64,000 nt of DNA from assembly GCA_963759295.1 (NCBI GenBank), contig CAVWYT010000010.1, positions 806,001-870,000 of the forward strand, given 5' to 3'. This document shows positions 19,509 through 28,540 of the stretch, one piece after another. Made by a program: the position numbers and the translations under genes. Under the pieces are notes generated by a model. That model was given only the letters and a program-made list of their open reading frames with translations. It was not told the origin of the DNA and made no database searches. The first letter of the stretch is position 1. Each line of letters opens with the position of its first letter. This DNA is from WHSW01 sp963759295. GTDB lineage: Bacteria > Actinomycetota > Thermoleophilia > Solirubrobacterales > 70-9.

Positions 19509-19739
19509 CGCCGCGAACGCTATCCGCCACGGCGGGCGGTCGACCGCGGCAGTCGAGGTCCTCGAGGCCGAGCTACGGCTCGAGCCGGCCGGCGAGCCGG
19601 GGCCCGCGCTCGCCTGAGTTGGACCCAGGCCGAGCGCAGCGGCGATCCGTGCTACGCATTGGGCGCTTTGGCCCTGCTCTCGCGCCATCGAGGAACGCCG
19701 GCGTCCGTCCACCTGCTCAGCGCGGGCGAGGTCGAGCGG

Positions 19740-20354
19740 GTGCCGCAGACCGGGGCCGTCGCCTCGGTTCAGGACGCCGAGGTGGCGATGCCCTCGACAC
19801 TGGTCGAGGAGCTCTGGCAGCCGGAGTACCTGGAGCGGCTCGGCCGCGCCTACTGGCTCCACCTCACCCGCGCGACGCTCGGTCTGGCTCGGGTCGTCTA
19901 CGGCCCTGACTGGCGCGCGGTCGTCCTCGTCTCGCGCCGGATCGAGCTGCTGCGCTTTCACGCCCCCGAGTACGAGCTATCCGCCGACGAGGGCTGCGTC
20001 ACCTGGCGAATCGAGCGCGGCCTGCTGGTCGCGGCCGCGGGGCGCGAGCAGGGCTTCCTGCGGATCCAGGTCAGTCGCGGCGAGGGCGGAGAGCCGAGCC
20101 ACGCGCCGGCGAGAGTGCGGGTGCGGCTCGAGGTGCGCAACTTCTTTCCATGGCTGCGAGGCAACGGGCGCTTCGCGCGCTTCGGCGCATGGCTCTACGG
20201 TAAGACGCAGATGCGCTTCCACCTGATCGTCTGCCACGGGTTTCTGCGCTCGCTGGCGCGCCTCGACCTGCCGAGGTCGCGGGTTGGTGCGCTCGCCGGC
20301 GAGGCGGACGCGCCACCGCCGGACGTGGGGCCGCGCGAGCGAGACGCGGTTTGA
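19740..20354 (+). CDS. conserved hypothetical protein
   Basis: I do not recognise this family with certainty. From GTG 19740 the product is 204 residues; ATG 19788 is an alternative start and TTG 19659 a longer one. Visible features are VEELWQPEYLERLGRAYW near the N-terminus, a beta-rich middle (VTWRIERGLLVAAAGREQGF, LRIQVSRGE) and NFFPWLRGN with a Trp/Phe-rich patch before a basic tail. There is no signal peptide or clear membrane helix. Codon bias is normal. It lies just upstream of an NAD(P)-binding protein with overlapping ends, so the two may be co-transcribed. Confidence 0.6.
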   Translation: MPQTGAVASVQDAEVAMPSTLVEELWQPEYLERLGRAYWLHLTRATLGLARVVYGPDWRAVVLVSRRIELLRFHAPEYELSADEGCVTWRIERGLLVAAAGREQGFLRIQVSRGEGGEPSHAPARVRVRLEVRNFFPWLRGNGRFARFGAWLYGKTQMRFHLIVCHGFLRSLARLDLPRSRVGALAGEADAPPPDVGPRERDAV

Positions 20355-20383
20355 GCCCCCCTCTCACGGGGAAGGTCCGGACA

Positions 20384-21304
20384 ATGTCCGAGTCTCGCAT
20401 CCTGGTCACCGGAGCGACCGGCTTCATCGGCGGCCTGCTCGTGCACAGGCTGCTCACCGACGGCTACCAGGTCCGCTGTCTGGTGCGCTCGCGCGGTCCC
20501 GCCTCCGCGACGCTCGAGCAGGCGGGCTGCGAGCTCGCGTACGCCGACCTCAACCGGCCGCAGGGGTTGGAGGACGCGCTCGCCGGCGTCGAGGTCGCCT
20601 ACTTCCTCGTCCACATGATCGGCAGCGCCGAGGACTACCCGGAGATCGAGCGGGTCGCCGCCGGCCGCTTCGCCCGGGCCGCGAAGTCGGCGGGAGTTCG
20701 CCGGATGATCTACTTGGGCGGGCTCGGCGACACCTCGGTCTCGCGTCATCTCGACGCCCGCCATCAGGTCGCCGAGACGCTCGCCGCCGAGGGGCCGCCG
20801 CTGACCTACTTCCGCGCCGCGATGGTGATCGGTCCCGGAAGCGAGTCCTACGAGCTGCTGCGGGGGATCGTCACGCGGCTGCGCGCGATGCCCGCGCCTC
20901 CCTGGCTCGGCACTCAGACGCAGCCAATCGGGGCTCGCGACGTCGTCTCCTATCTCAGGGAGGCGCTCGATGTCGCCGAGTCGGCAGGGCGCGAGGTGCA
21001 GATCGGCGGGCCGGAGGTGGTCACCCACCTCGAGCTGGTTCGTGAGATGGCGCGGGCGATGGGCCGTAAAGCGCCGCGGCTGATCCCGATGTCGGCCGAG
21101 ATCGCGCGCCCGGCGACGGTCGCCGCCGCCGCCGCCGCGGTCACTCCGGGCAAGCCGCGGGTGGCCGCGGAGATCAGCCGGGGCCTCAACACCCCGACGG
21201 TGGTCACCGATCCGAGCGGCGCGGCAGCGTTCCGGACTCGCCCCCGGCACCTCGACTCGGTGCTGGGCGAAGCGGTCGACGCGGTCGCAGCGGAGGCGAG
21301 GTGA
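20384..21304 (+). CDS. NAD(P)-binding SDR-type (NmrA/complex I assembly-like) protein
   Basis: Atypical short-chain dehydrogenase of 306 residues, starting at ATG 20384 with AAGGTCCGG upstream. ILVTGATGFIGGLLVHRLL is the TGxxGxxG dinucleotide loop; LVRSRG and VAYFLVHMIG follow. The active-site tyrosine motif (YxxxK) is not evident, and instead MIYLGGLGD and HLDARHQVAETLAAEG occur, as in NmrA-like/'YwnB'-like oxidoreductases. The last four bases overlap the SRPBCC gene (GTGA), a pairing seen often in this family. Probably a redox or redox-sensing protein; substrate unknown. Confidence 0.8.
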   Translation: MSESRILVTGATGFIGGLLVHRLLTDGYQVRCLVRSRGPASATLEQAGCELAYADLNRPQGLEDALAGVEVAYFLVHMIGSAEDYPEIERVAAGRFARAAKSAGVRRMIYLGGLGDTSVSRHLDARHQVAETLAAEGPPLTYFRAAMVIGPGSESYELLRGIVTRLRAMPAPPWLGTQTQPIGARDVVSYLREALDVAESAGREVQIGGPEVVTHLELVREMARAMGRKAPRLIPMSAEIARPATVAAAAAAVTPGKPRVAAEISRGLNTPTVVTDPSGAAAFRTRPRHLDSVLGEAVDAVAAEAR

Positions 21305-21774
21305 GCCGCGGCGTGCGCGAGTCGGTCGTCCTCGCCGCCTCGCCCGAACGGGCCTGGGAGCTGGTCATGGATCCGGCGATGCTCGAGCGCTGGGTGACGA
21401 CGCACGACTCGCTTGCGGGCGCGGGCGGCGGGCCGGTCGCGGCGGGTGACTCGTTCACCCAGCGGCTGCGGCTCGCGGGGACGCCGTTCAAGGTCCGCTG
21501 GGAGGTGGTCGAGGCCGACGAGCCGAGCTTCGCCCGCTGGCACGGCAAGGGACCGGCGGGCTCGAGCGCCGAGGTCACCTACCGCTTCGAGGCCGCCGAC
21601 GGCGGCACCCGGTTCGACTACTGCAACGAGTTCGCGCTTCCGGGCGGCCCGGTGGGACGCGCAGCGGGCGGCCTGCTGACCGCGGCGCCCGGATCCCGCG
21701 AGGCGCGCCGCTCGCTCGAGCGGCTGCGGGCCCTGGTCGAGCGCGAGGCCAACAACGGCTCCAAATCGACCTAG
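21301..21774 (+). CDS. SRPBCC family protein (polyketide cyclase/CoxG-like)
   Basis: Protein of 157 residues with the helix-grip fold: VRESVVLAASPERAWELVMD opens the domain, WVTTHDSLAG and PFKVRWEVVEADEP make the strands, and a C-terminal helix (SREARRSLERLRALVEREA) closes it. Such proteins bind hydrophobic ligands in a cavity. It is translationally coupled to the NAD(P)-binding protein, suggesting ligand hand-over between them. No specific ligand can be proposed. Confidence 0.82.
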   Translation: MSRGVRESVVLAASPERAWELVMDPAMLERWVTTHDSLAGAGGGPVAAGDSFTQRLRLAGTPFKVRWEVVEADEPSFARWHGKGPAGSSAEVTYRFEAADGGTRFDYCNEFALPGGPVGRAAGGLLTAAPGSREARRSLERLRALVEREANNGSKST

Positions 21775-21778
21775 GCGC

Positions 21779-21784
21779 TAGAAT
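21779..21784 (+). promoter_or_regulatory. -10 element TAGAAT
   Basis: TAGAAT at 21779, directly after the SRPBCC stop, is the same hexamer seen before the tRNA-Glu and the MerR gene in this window. It lies 45 bases before ATG 21829. No clear -35 is visible because the upstream bases are coding. Confidence 0.45.
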
Positions 21785-21828
21785 CGCGCCCGTTCGAGAT
21801 CGCAGGGGAGCGAGGATGGAGGTAAGAG

Positions 21829-22236
21829 ATGAAGGCAGGAATCCGAAGAGGGCGCTCGGGCTGGTGGCGGTCAGCGCGCTTGGTCGCGGTGGCGACGGGA
21901 TCCGGCGGGGGCGATCGGTGGCCCGGCGAAGGCATCGAAGTCGGAGTGCGGGATGAGCCAGGGCGAGCAGCGTCGGTGACCACGGCGCCGACTACGTCTA
22001 CAAGCTCGAGCGCCCAGAAACCTGGGTTGCAGCGAAGGCGGCAAGACGCTGGCGATCGAAGTACAACAAGTGCCGCCACGACCACGGCGGCGCGCGACGG
22101 CAAGTGCAGCGTCGGTCAAGGGCTACGACTGCAAGCACGAAGAAGCGCGACTCGTCGCCGGAGTCTGTACCAGGCGAAGGGCAACTGCACGAGGGGGTCG
22201 AAGAAGTTCGTCGAGACGTTCGGCGAGCTGACCTGA
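21829..22236 (+). pseudogene. small secreted Cys-rich hypothetical protein, frameshifted
   Basis: ATG 21829 follows GGAGG. Joining frames gives a hydrophobic start (ALGLVAVSALVAVAT), then DYVYKLERP, CSEGGKTLAIE, YNKCRHDHGGA, VKGYDCKHE, RDSSPES, and QAKGNCTRGSKKFVETFGEL before the stop at 22236. This looks like the small secreted proteins with spaced cysteines that are common in Thermoleophilia. At least four shifts are needed within 400 bases, the densest in the window. Function unknown. Confidence 0.5.
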
Positions 22237-22286
22237 GGCGGAGCGCGAGCCGAGCGGCGCCGCCGTTGGCGACGGCAGCCGGCGCC

Positions 22287-23336
22287 GCTCAGTGCGTGAA
22301 GTCCATGATCGATCCGATCGAGCGACGACGTCCGCGGCGACGGCCGAGCCGGCCGCGTTGAGGTGAATGCCGTCGGACTCGCGGACGATGGTCTCGCTTG
22401 CCGTCGACCTCGATCGAGTCGCGAGTAGCGCGTCGCCGGGCGTGAAGATCGGCACCGTGTCGACGATCCGGATCTGACTTAGCCAGGGCTGGGCGGCGAC
22501 TTCGATCGAAGCGTTGACCATCCGCTCGACGGGCTGGGCGTCGGGGTCACGCGGGCGTCGGCACCGTCAGCCAGTAGACCTTCGCGGCGCCGTCCTGGCG
22601 GTAGTTGTTCATCACCTGGCGGACGCGGTTCGCATAGGCGGCGGCGTAGTCGGGGCCGCAGCAGTCGATCTCCTTGCCGTTCGGGCCCGGGCAGTGGGGA
22701 AGCCGTCGGCGGCGCCGATGAAGACGACCACCGCGTCGGGATGGTCCTTGGCGACCTGGGCGGTCGAGAGCTCGCCCCAGTCGACGAGCGCCGTGTTCGA
22801 GATCGCGGTCCCGAGGTGCGGGTCGCGGACCACGTCGACGCCCGTCGGGCGCCAGCCGGCGTGCGAGCTCGGAGTCGAGCGGGGTCGAGAGCGAGTCGCC
22901 GGTGACCAGCAGGGTGTCGAGCTCGCTGCTTCGGCGGCGGCTGTTCGCCGAGCGTCGTCGGGTCGAAGGCGTCGGGGGTGATCGGCGGGACGCCGGCGCC
23001 GGGGCCGCCCGCCGGTGGAGGCGCGTCGTCGAAGCCGCCGCCGCTCGAGCTGCTCGTCCGGGGACAGGCCCGCAGGTGAGCTCGGGCTGGCGCATCGTCA
23101 AGCGGCAACCGGTCGGCGACCCAGCGCGGTCGGCTCGCCGACAGCGGCGACGACGTCGTGCCCGATCCCGGGTTCCGATGTGAGCGGCGGCATGGCGGAC
23201 CGAGCCGCCCGCGAAGCAGCACGCAGCAGGAGCGGCGGTGATCGCGATCGCGCTCGACCGCGTCGCGGGCGCTGTAGCTGCGCAGCCCCTGGCGCTCGAA
23301 GCGGCTCATCTGGCTGTCGTCACGGTGCTCGGTCAT
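22287..23336 (-). pseudogene. SGNH hydrolase (O-acetyl transfer type), multiply frameshifted
   Basis: Extracytoplasmic SGNH/GDSL-type esterase or acyltransferase partner. Frames together give an N-terminal membrane segment (about 23240-23190), block I LLVTGDSLSTPLDSELAR, WGELSTAQVAKDHPDAVVVF, DYAAAYANRVRQVMNNYRQD, YWLTVPTP, IRIVDTVPIFTPGD and the catalytic DxxH in ESDGIHLNAAGSAVAADVV. The end is IGSIMDFTH at 22287. ATG 23336 is 10 bases after the MBOAT stop, so the two form an operon. The arrangement resembles polysaccharide or cell-wall O-acetylation systems in which an MBOAT moves acetyl groups outward and an SGNH protein attaches them. Six or more frameshifts. Confidence 0.7.
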
Positions 23337-23345
23337 CGCTCGAAC

Positions 23346-24755
23346 TCAGAACTGGAAGTAGATGAACGGGGGGACGCCCTGGCTCGGCACGGTCGCGCCG
23401 ACGATCAGGATCGATCGCCGCGCAGCGCCGACCGCGAGCACCACCGGCCGGAGCTGCTCGATCCGCAGCTGGAGGCCGCTCGAGCGGCCGCGGCGGAAGC
23501 AGCTGCATGCCGATCACGACGGCGATCATCAGCCGCGACCGGCACCGTCCACAGGGTCGGCGGGCCCGGGTCGACGAGGCGCCCGAGGAAGGTCCAGAAC
23601 ACGTCGAGGTCTGGCGAGCGGAACAGGATCCAGCCAAGGCAGACGAGCGTCGAAGGTCGCGACCCAGCGCAGCCAGGCGGGTGTGTGGCGCCCGATCCGG
23701 CCGTCCAGCGCGTGCTCGCCGACAGAGCCCGGCGCCGTGGAAGGCGCCCCAGAGCACGAAGGTCCAGGCGGCCCCGTGCCAGAGGCCGCCGAGCACCATC
23801 GTGATCATCAGGTTGCGGTAGGTGAACAGCGCGGCTGCCGCGGCTGCCGCCGAGCGGGATGTAGAGGTAGTCGCGCAGGAACCGCGACAGGGTCATGTGC
23901 CAGCGGCGCCAGAAGTCGCGAAAGCCGGTCGCCCGGTAGGGGCTGTTGAAGTTCTGCGGGAAGATGAACCCCAGCAGCAGCGCGAGCCCGATCGCGATGT
24001 CGGTGTAGCCGGAGAAGTCGCAGTAGATCTGGGCCGCGTAGGCGTAGCGTGGCGAGGATCGCGTCGGGGGCGGAGTAGGCCTCGGGGACGCCGAACACGG
24101 GGTCGACGACCTCGCGCGCGAGCGTGTCGGCGATCAGCACCTTCTTGATCAGCCCGAGCGCGATCAGCGACAGCCCGGCGCCGACCGCGACCCGGTTGTG
24201 GGTCGCGCGGCGCCTTGAGCTGGGGCAGGAACTCGCTCGCGCGGACGATCGGCCCGGCGACGAGGTGGGGGAAGAAGCTCAGGTAGATCGCCGCGTCGAT
24301 CAGCGAGGCGGGCTCGGCGTCGCCGCGCTTGACGTCGACGACGTAGGTGATCGCCTGGAAGGTGAAGAAGCTGATCCCGATCGGCAGCGCAATCGTCAGC
24401 AGCGGCAGCGGCATCCCGAGCCCGGAGGAGTCGAGCAGGTCGCCGATGTCGCTGACGAAGAAGCGCGTAGTACTTGAAGATCCCGAGGGTGAGCAGGTCG
24501 AGGGCGACGGCGGCGGCGCAGATCCGTGAGGCCCGTCGCTGATCGCCGCTCGCTCGGCGATCTGCCTCACGGCGAGCTGATTGCCGAGCGTGATCCCCCC
24601 GAGCAGGAAGCAGAACGCGGGTCGGCCGCCGCGTAGAAGACGTAGCTCGCGACGATGATGAACGGCTTCCAGATCGGTTGCCGCGGCATCAGCGCCCACG
24701 AGAGCGCGAGGACGATCGGGAAGAAGATCGCGAACTCGATCGTCGGGAAGAGCAT
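23346..24755 (-). pseudogene. MBOAT family O-acyltransferase (AlgI/DltB-like), multiply frameshifted
   Basis: Integral-membrane acyltransferase of about 470 residues. ATG 24755 starts LFPTIEFAIFFPIVLALSWA, exactly as AlgI-like proteins do. Further blocks are FLLGGITLGNQLAVRQIAER, LPIGISFFTFQAITYVVDVK, IYLSFFPHLVAGPIVRASEF, LSRFLRDYLYIPLGG, MITMVLGGLWHGAAWTFVLW (with the catalytic histidine of MBOAT proteins) and the typical end FIYFQF. The conserved HG/WHG region lies around 23770. At least six single-base shifts separate these blocks. It is the first gene of the leftward pair with the SGNH hydrolase and is divergent from another SGNH gene. Confidence 0.78.
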
Positions 24756-24824
24756 CTTCGCAGCGGGTTCTGGCGGCGGGACCGGCTAGGTTGCACCCCC
24801 TGAAGCGAGCGGCGATGCTAGTCA

Positions 24825-25446
24825 ATGCACTCCCAGCAGGCGGAATCGGTCCGCGAATCGCGACGCTGCTCGCGGTCATCGGGCTCGGGGCGCTCGGCGT
24901 CGGGATCGCGAGCGCGTGCGTGCGGAAACGCCGTGGTCGAGAAGCCGCGTAAGGACGTCAACCTCGGCCGCGCGCCGCTCGCGATCGGCGACTCGCCGAT
25001 GCTGCTGGCCGCTCGTCGAATCTGGCCCGCAAGGGCTACCGCGCCAACGCGCGCGGCTGTCGCCAGTGGCCGGAGGGGCTCGACCTGATCCGCAAGGCGA
25101 GGCACAAGGGACACCTGCCGAAGCTGGTCGTCGTCGCTCTCGGCTCCAACGGCCCCGTCACCAAGGGCGATATCCGCGATGCCCTCGACCTGGTCGGCAA
25201 GAAGCGCACGCTCGGGCTGGTGACGCCGCGCGAGACCGGAGGCACCGCCGGCCACGACGCCGACGATCGTCCGCCGCGAGGCCTCCAAGCACGAGAACCG
25301 CACCGTGCTGCTCGACTGGGTCAAGTACAGCTCCGGCCACTCGGGCTGGTTTCAGCCCGACGGCCTTCATCTGACCTTCGAGGGCGCCGACGCGATGGCT
25401 CGGCTGTTCAAGACGCCCGCTGAAGGCCCTGCCGCCGCCGCACTAG
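24825..25446 (+). pseudogene. second SGNH hydrolase-like protein, frameshifted
   Basis: Short SGNH-fold protein of about 205 residues, divergent from the MBOAT gene. Joined frames give a hydrophobic anchor (IATLLAVIGLGALGVGIASA then a Cys), VNLGRAPLAIGDSPMLLA with block I GDS, GCRQWPEGLDLI, LPKLVVVALGSNGPVTKGDI (block III), and WFQPDGLHLTFEGADAMARL with the DxxH catalytic pair. It ends at 25446. Three or more shifts. It probably serves the same acetylation system. Confidence 0.65.
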
Positions 25447-25473
25447 AGGGCCGCCGCCGGGGGCGAGGCACGG

Positions 25474-26715
25474 CTACTCGCCGAGGCTCGCGCGGAGCGC
25501 CAGGATGCGGCCGACCGAGCCGACGAACTGCTGGCGGGAGGCGTCGCCGCTTCCCAGCAGCTTGCGCAGCGGGCCGGTGGCGCGCTTCGCGGCGTCGAGG
25601 TCGGTGAACAGCAGCATGTCGGTCCCGGCCCGAGCCGCGAGCTTCGCGGCGTGGGTTGGACCGCCGAAGGCGTCGGTGGAGGCGGTCTCGAGCGCATCGG
25701 TGATCGAGACGCCGTCGAAGCCGAGCCGGCCGCGCAGCTCGTGGCTCGCCAGCGCGCTCGAGAACGCGGCGGGGCGGTTCGAGAACGCCGGGTAGATCGC
25801 GCTCGAGATCATCACCAGCCGGCGCTCCGCGCCGCCGCGGGCAAAGCGCGCGAACGGCGGCTCGTCGACCCGGCGCAGCCTCGATCTCGAGAGCTCGATT
25901 CGCTGCACCGCCTCGTCGGTGTTGACGGCCGCGGCCCCGAGCCCCGGGAAGTGCTTGGCGGTCGGGGCGACGCCGTGCCGGGACAGGGCGGCGGCGAAGG
26001 AGCCGCCGCATGATGAGACCCGGCCCGGAGTGCGGCCGAACGAGCGGTCCTCCCGATCGATCGCGCCGCCGGGCCGGGCGACGTCGAGCACCGGAGCGAG
26101 ATCGACGTTGATCCCGGTCTCGGCGAGCAGTGCGCCCGTGCGCGAGCCCTGCTCGCGGCAGGTCGAGCGCCCGGCGGCGCCCATCTGCTCGGGGGACAGG
26201 GTCGGCGGTCCCGGCAGCCGCTTCACCTGACCACCCTCCTGGTCGACCATCACGAGCAGCGGGTCGCGAAGCGCGGGCGGACGCGGGATCCGCCGGAGCT
26301 CGTTCACCAGCCGCTCGGCCCCGTGCCGGGTGTCGAAGTTGTCGGCGAACAGGACGACGCCGCCGATCCGGCCCGACTCGATCCGCCGGCGCAGCTCCGC
26401 GGGAACGCGCTCGCCCGAGAACCCGGTCACCAGCCGCTGGCCGACGAGCCGGGCGTCGCCGAGCTCGGCGGCGGCAACCCGGGCGGCGTCGGCGCCGCTC
26501 GGCGGGTCGTCGGAGCCTCCGAACCCGGGCGCCGCGCAGCCGGTCGTGACGGCGAGCGCCGCGATCGCGATCGCGATCGCCGCGCAACGCGCGAGTGCGC
26601 CGGCCCAGTCGCGGTCCCCGAGCGGCTCGAGGCCCGCCTCGATCGGCCTCGCCCGCCGATCGGCGCGACGCCGCTCGGCGCCGACGCCGCGATAGGGGCG
26701 GCTGCTGGCGCTCAC
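25474..26715 (-). CDS. GH3 beta-N-acetylhexosaminidase-like lipoprotein (NagZ family)
   Basis: Predicted lipid-anchored glycosidase of 413 residues. After a basic N-terminal tail a hydrophobic stretch ends in the lipobox VTTGCAAP, so the mature protein starts at that cysteine. GH3 motifs are VMVDQEGGQVKRL, GINVDLAPVLDVA, the KHFPG loop (VAPTAKHFPGLG, which in NagZ carries the catalytic His/Asp) and the nucleophile aspartate in FDGVSITDALE. NagZ enzymes release GlcNAc in wall recycling; a surface-exposed form like this is usual in Gram-positives. The start GTG 26715 leaves an unusually long (about 50 residues) basic stretch before the signal; a later start may be used. Confidence 0.85.
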   Translation of the reverse strand: MSASSRPYRGVGAERRRADRRARPIEAGLEPLGDRDWAGALARCAAIAIAIAALAVTTGCAAPGFGGSDDPPSGADAARVAAAELGDARLVGQRLVTGFSGERVPAELRRRIESGRIGGVVLFADNFDTRHGAERLVNELRRIPRPPALRDPLLVMVDQEGGQVKRLPGPPTLSPEQMGAAGRSTCREQGSRTGALLAETGINVDLAPVLDVARPGGAIDREDRSFGRTPGRVSSCGGSFAAALSRHGVAPTAKHFPGLGAAAVNTDEAVQRIELSRSRLRRVDEPPFARFARGGAERRLVMISSAIYPAFSNRPAAFSSALASHELRGRLGFDGVSITDALETASTDAFGGPTHAAKLAARAGTDMLLFTDLDAAKRATGPLRKLLGSGDASRQQFVGSVGRILALRASLGE

Positions 26716-26814
26716 CGCGTCAATTGTGGCGGGTCTCCCTGACCGCGATGACCTCAGCGGCGCGGCTACCGATGCGAGGACGACCCCGGCGGGGCCACCG
26801 CGAGGAGCCTGGGA

Positions 26815-27312
26815 TCAGACGTCGCGGACGCCCGAGACTGCGAGCGTCACCGCGACGACGATCTGCAGCGCCGCGAGGAACTGCGCCGGGAGCGCCCCCG
26901 GGCGAGGCCGGTCGGCGAGCGCCGCAACCGCGGCCAGGGGCAGCGCGAGCGCAGCGGCCGCGAGCACCCGGCCGGTCGGCTCGTCCGCCCCGAGGCTGAG
27001 CGCCAGGCAGACCAGCTCCGGGGTGAGCAGGATCGCCGCGAACGGAGCGCTCGATGCGCGGGGCCAGACCAGCTCGCGGATGCCGGCGGCGGCGAGCACC
27101 AGGCCCGCCGCGATCCGGAAGGACTCGGGGCTGACGTCGAGGGCGTCGAGGGCGTCGCCCGCGAAGGCCGTGACGAGCACGACCGCTGCGATGCCCAGGC
27201 CCAGGGCGAGCACGCGGGCGCGAGTCGAGGGGTGGGTGGCCTCGCGCGCGAGCGCGACCCTGCCGGCGTTGGTCGTCGCAACGAAGCCCGCGACCATGAA
27301 GCCGAGGCTCAC
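26815..27312 (-). CDS. small integral membrane protein, MarC-like
   Basis: Hydrophobic protein of 165 residues with about five to six helices (VLALGLGIAAVVLVTAFAG, FAAILLTPELVCLALSLGA, FLAALQIVVAVTLAVSG). The segment SPESFRIAAGLVLAAAGIRE resembles the conserved second repeat of MarC-family proteins (a G-rich re-entrant stretch followed by FRIAGG). Assignment is by resemblance and could be wrong. The first four bases overlap the end of the upstream gene (ATGA), so the pair is co-translated. Confidence 0.6.
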   Translation of the reverse strand: MSLGFMVAGFVATTNAGRVALAREATHPSTRARVLALGLGIAAVVLVTAFAGDALDALDVSPESFRIAAGLVLAAAGIRELVWPRASSAPFAAILLTPELVCLALSLGADEPTGRVLAAAALALPLAAVAALADRPRPGALPAQFLAALQIVVAVTLAVSGVRDV

Positions 27313-28433
27313 CGCAGCACGTCCTGCGTCGCGATGAGCGCGGCGATCGCGTGCTGCTGATCGTCCATCTGGGTGTAGGAGTTCTTGAACCAGGCGCCGC
27401 GCTCGCTTGGATTGGGATTCGCCGCCGGCGTCTGCCGCTCGACGAGGATCCCCGCCTCGCAGCTGGCTCGCTCGGCGAGATCGGGGCGCAGATCGGCAAG
27501 GCGCGGGTCAGCGCCCGCGGCTCGCCACAGCGCCGCCGTGCCCTCGCCGACGACGCCGAGGTCGGCGCCTGACCCGAGCCCGTCCCCGAGAAACCTGCCC
27601 ACGTGCTGCGACTCGAAGCGAACGAGATAGCCGAAGTAGCCCGCAAGCCAGCGCGCGTACTCCGTCTCGGTCTCGGTCAGTCCGCTCGGCGCCAGCTCGG
27701 CCAGACCGTATGCGGCCCAGTGATCGGCCTGGCGCAACGCGTAGCCCTCGGCCTCATCCCTGCGGGTCGCGAGGTAAGCGGCGATGCGGTGCGCGTAGGC
27801 GTCCCAGCCCTGTCCCGGGAACGCCTCGCTCATCAGCGCCAGCGCGTAGAACGTCTCGCCGGTCGAGAACCGGCCGAACACCTCGGGCACCGGTTGGCGG
27901 GTGGACGGCCGCCACAACTGCAAGACGCTGCCGTCCGCCTGAGCCTGGGCCACGAGGAAGCGGGCGATGCCGTGGGCAAGCGGGTCGTATCGTCCGTCGC
28001 CGGTCAGCTCTCGGCGATGGATCAGCGCCGCGAGCAGTAGCGCGTTTGCACCGGCGCTGGCGTCCTCGGCCGCGGGCGCGAACGCGGTCCAGCCCGCGTG
28101 CCTGATCAAGTTCTCCCGCGCGTAGCGAAGTCCCGCGTCGGCCGCGCCGACGCGCGCGGCGCGATACAGCGCGTCCATCACTCCGGCATGGCGGGTGGTG
28201 TTGTACTCGGACGAGGCCTGATCGCTCTGTGAGTGGTAGCCATAGAGGAAGCGCCCGTCGGGGCGCTGCCCGCGCACCAGCCAGTCGGCGCCGGCGTCGA
28301 CCGCGCCCCTGACGCTCGCCCGGCTGACGGGCGGGCACGATTCCCCGGGAACGACTGCGACCCGCAGGAGCGCGATACCGAGGCCCCAGACGATCACCTG
28401 CCCGAAGAGCCAGCGGCGGCCTGCGCGCGACAT
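27309..28433 (-). CDS. alpha/alpha toroid (terpenoid cyclase/epimerase-like) secreted protein
   Basis: Protein of 374 residues with a membrane anchor or uncleaved signal (WLFGQVIVWGLGIALLRVAV) and a body of repeated helix pairs: GAVDAGADWLVRGQRPDGRF, AGVMDALYRAARVG, GIARFLVAQAQADGS, ETFYALALMSEAFPGQGW, DHWAAYGLAELAPSGL. This pattern fits an (alpha/alpha)6 toroid as in squalene-cyclase-like or glycan-processing proteins. The DxDD motif of cyclases is absent, so a terpene role is unlikely; a polysaccharide-binding or lyase role is more plausible, but unproven. It is coupled to the MarC-like gene. Confidence 0.6.
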   Translation of the reverse strand: MSRAGRRWLFGQVIVWGLGIALLRVAVVPGESCPPVSRASVRGAVDAGADWLVRGQRPDGRFLYGYHSQSDQASSEYNTTRHAGVMDALYRAARVGAADAGLRYARENLIRHAGWTAFAPAAEDASAGANALLLAALIHRRELTGDGRYDPLAHGIARFLVAQAQADGSVLQLWRPSTRQPVPEVFGRFSTGETFYALALMSEAFPGQGWDAYAHRIAAYLATRRDEAEGYALRQADHWAAYGLAELAPSGLTETETEYARWLAGYFGYLVRFESQHVGRFLGDGLGSGADLGVVGEGTAALWRAAGADPRLADLRPDLAERASCEAGILVERQTPAANPNPSERGAWFKNSYTQMDDQQHAIAALIATQDVLR

Positions 28434-28540
28434 CGATCGCAGTATCCCGCGTCGGCGCTCGCGCCGGTAACGCCTGGCCTCTTCCGGTCAAGCCTCGGGT
28501 GACCGAAAACGGCCACCAGCGACGCAACCGCTACGGACTC

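Noticed and set aside
27309..28433. Terpene cyclase function for the toroid-like protein.
   Set aside because: No DxDD or DDxxD motif; only the helical-repeat shape matches.
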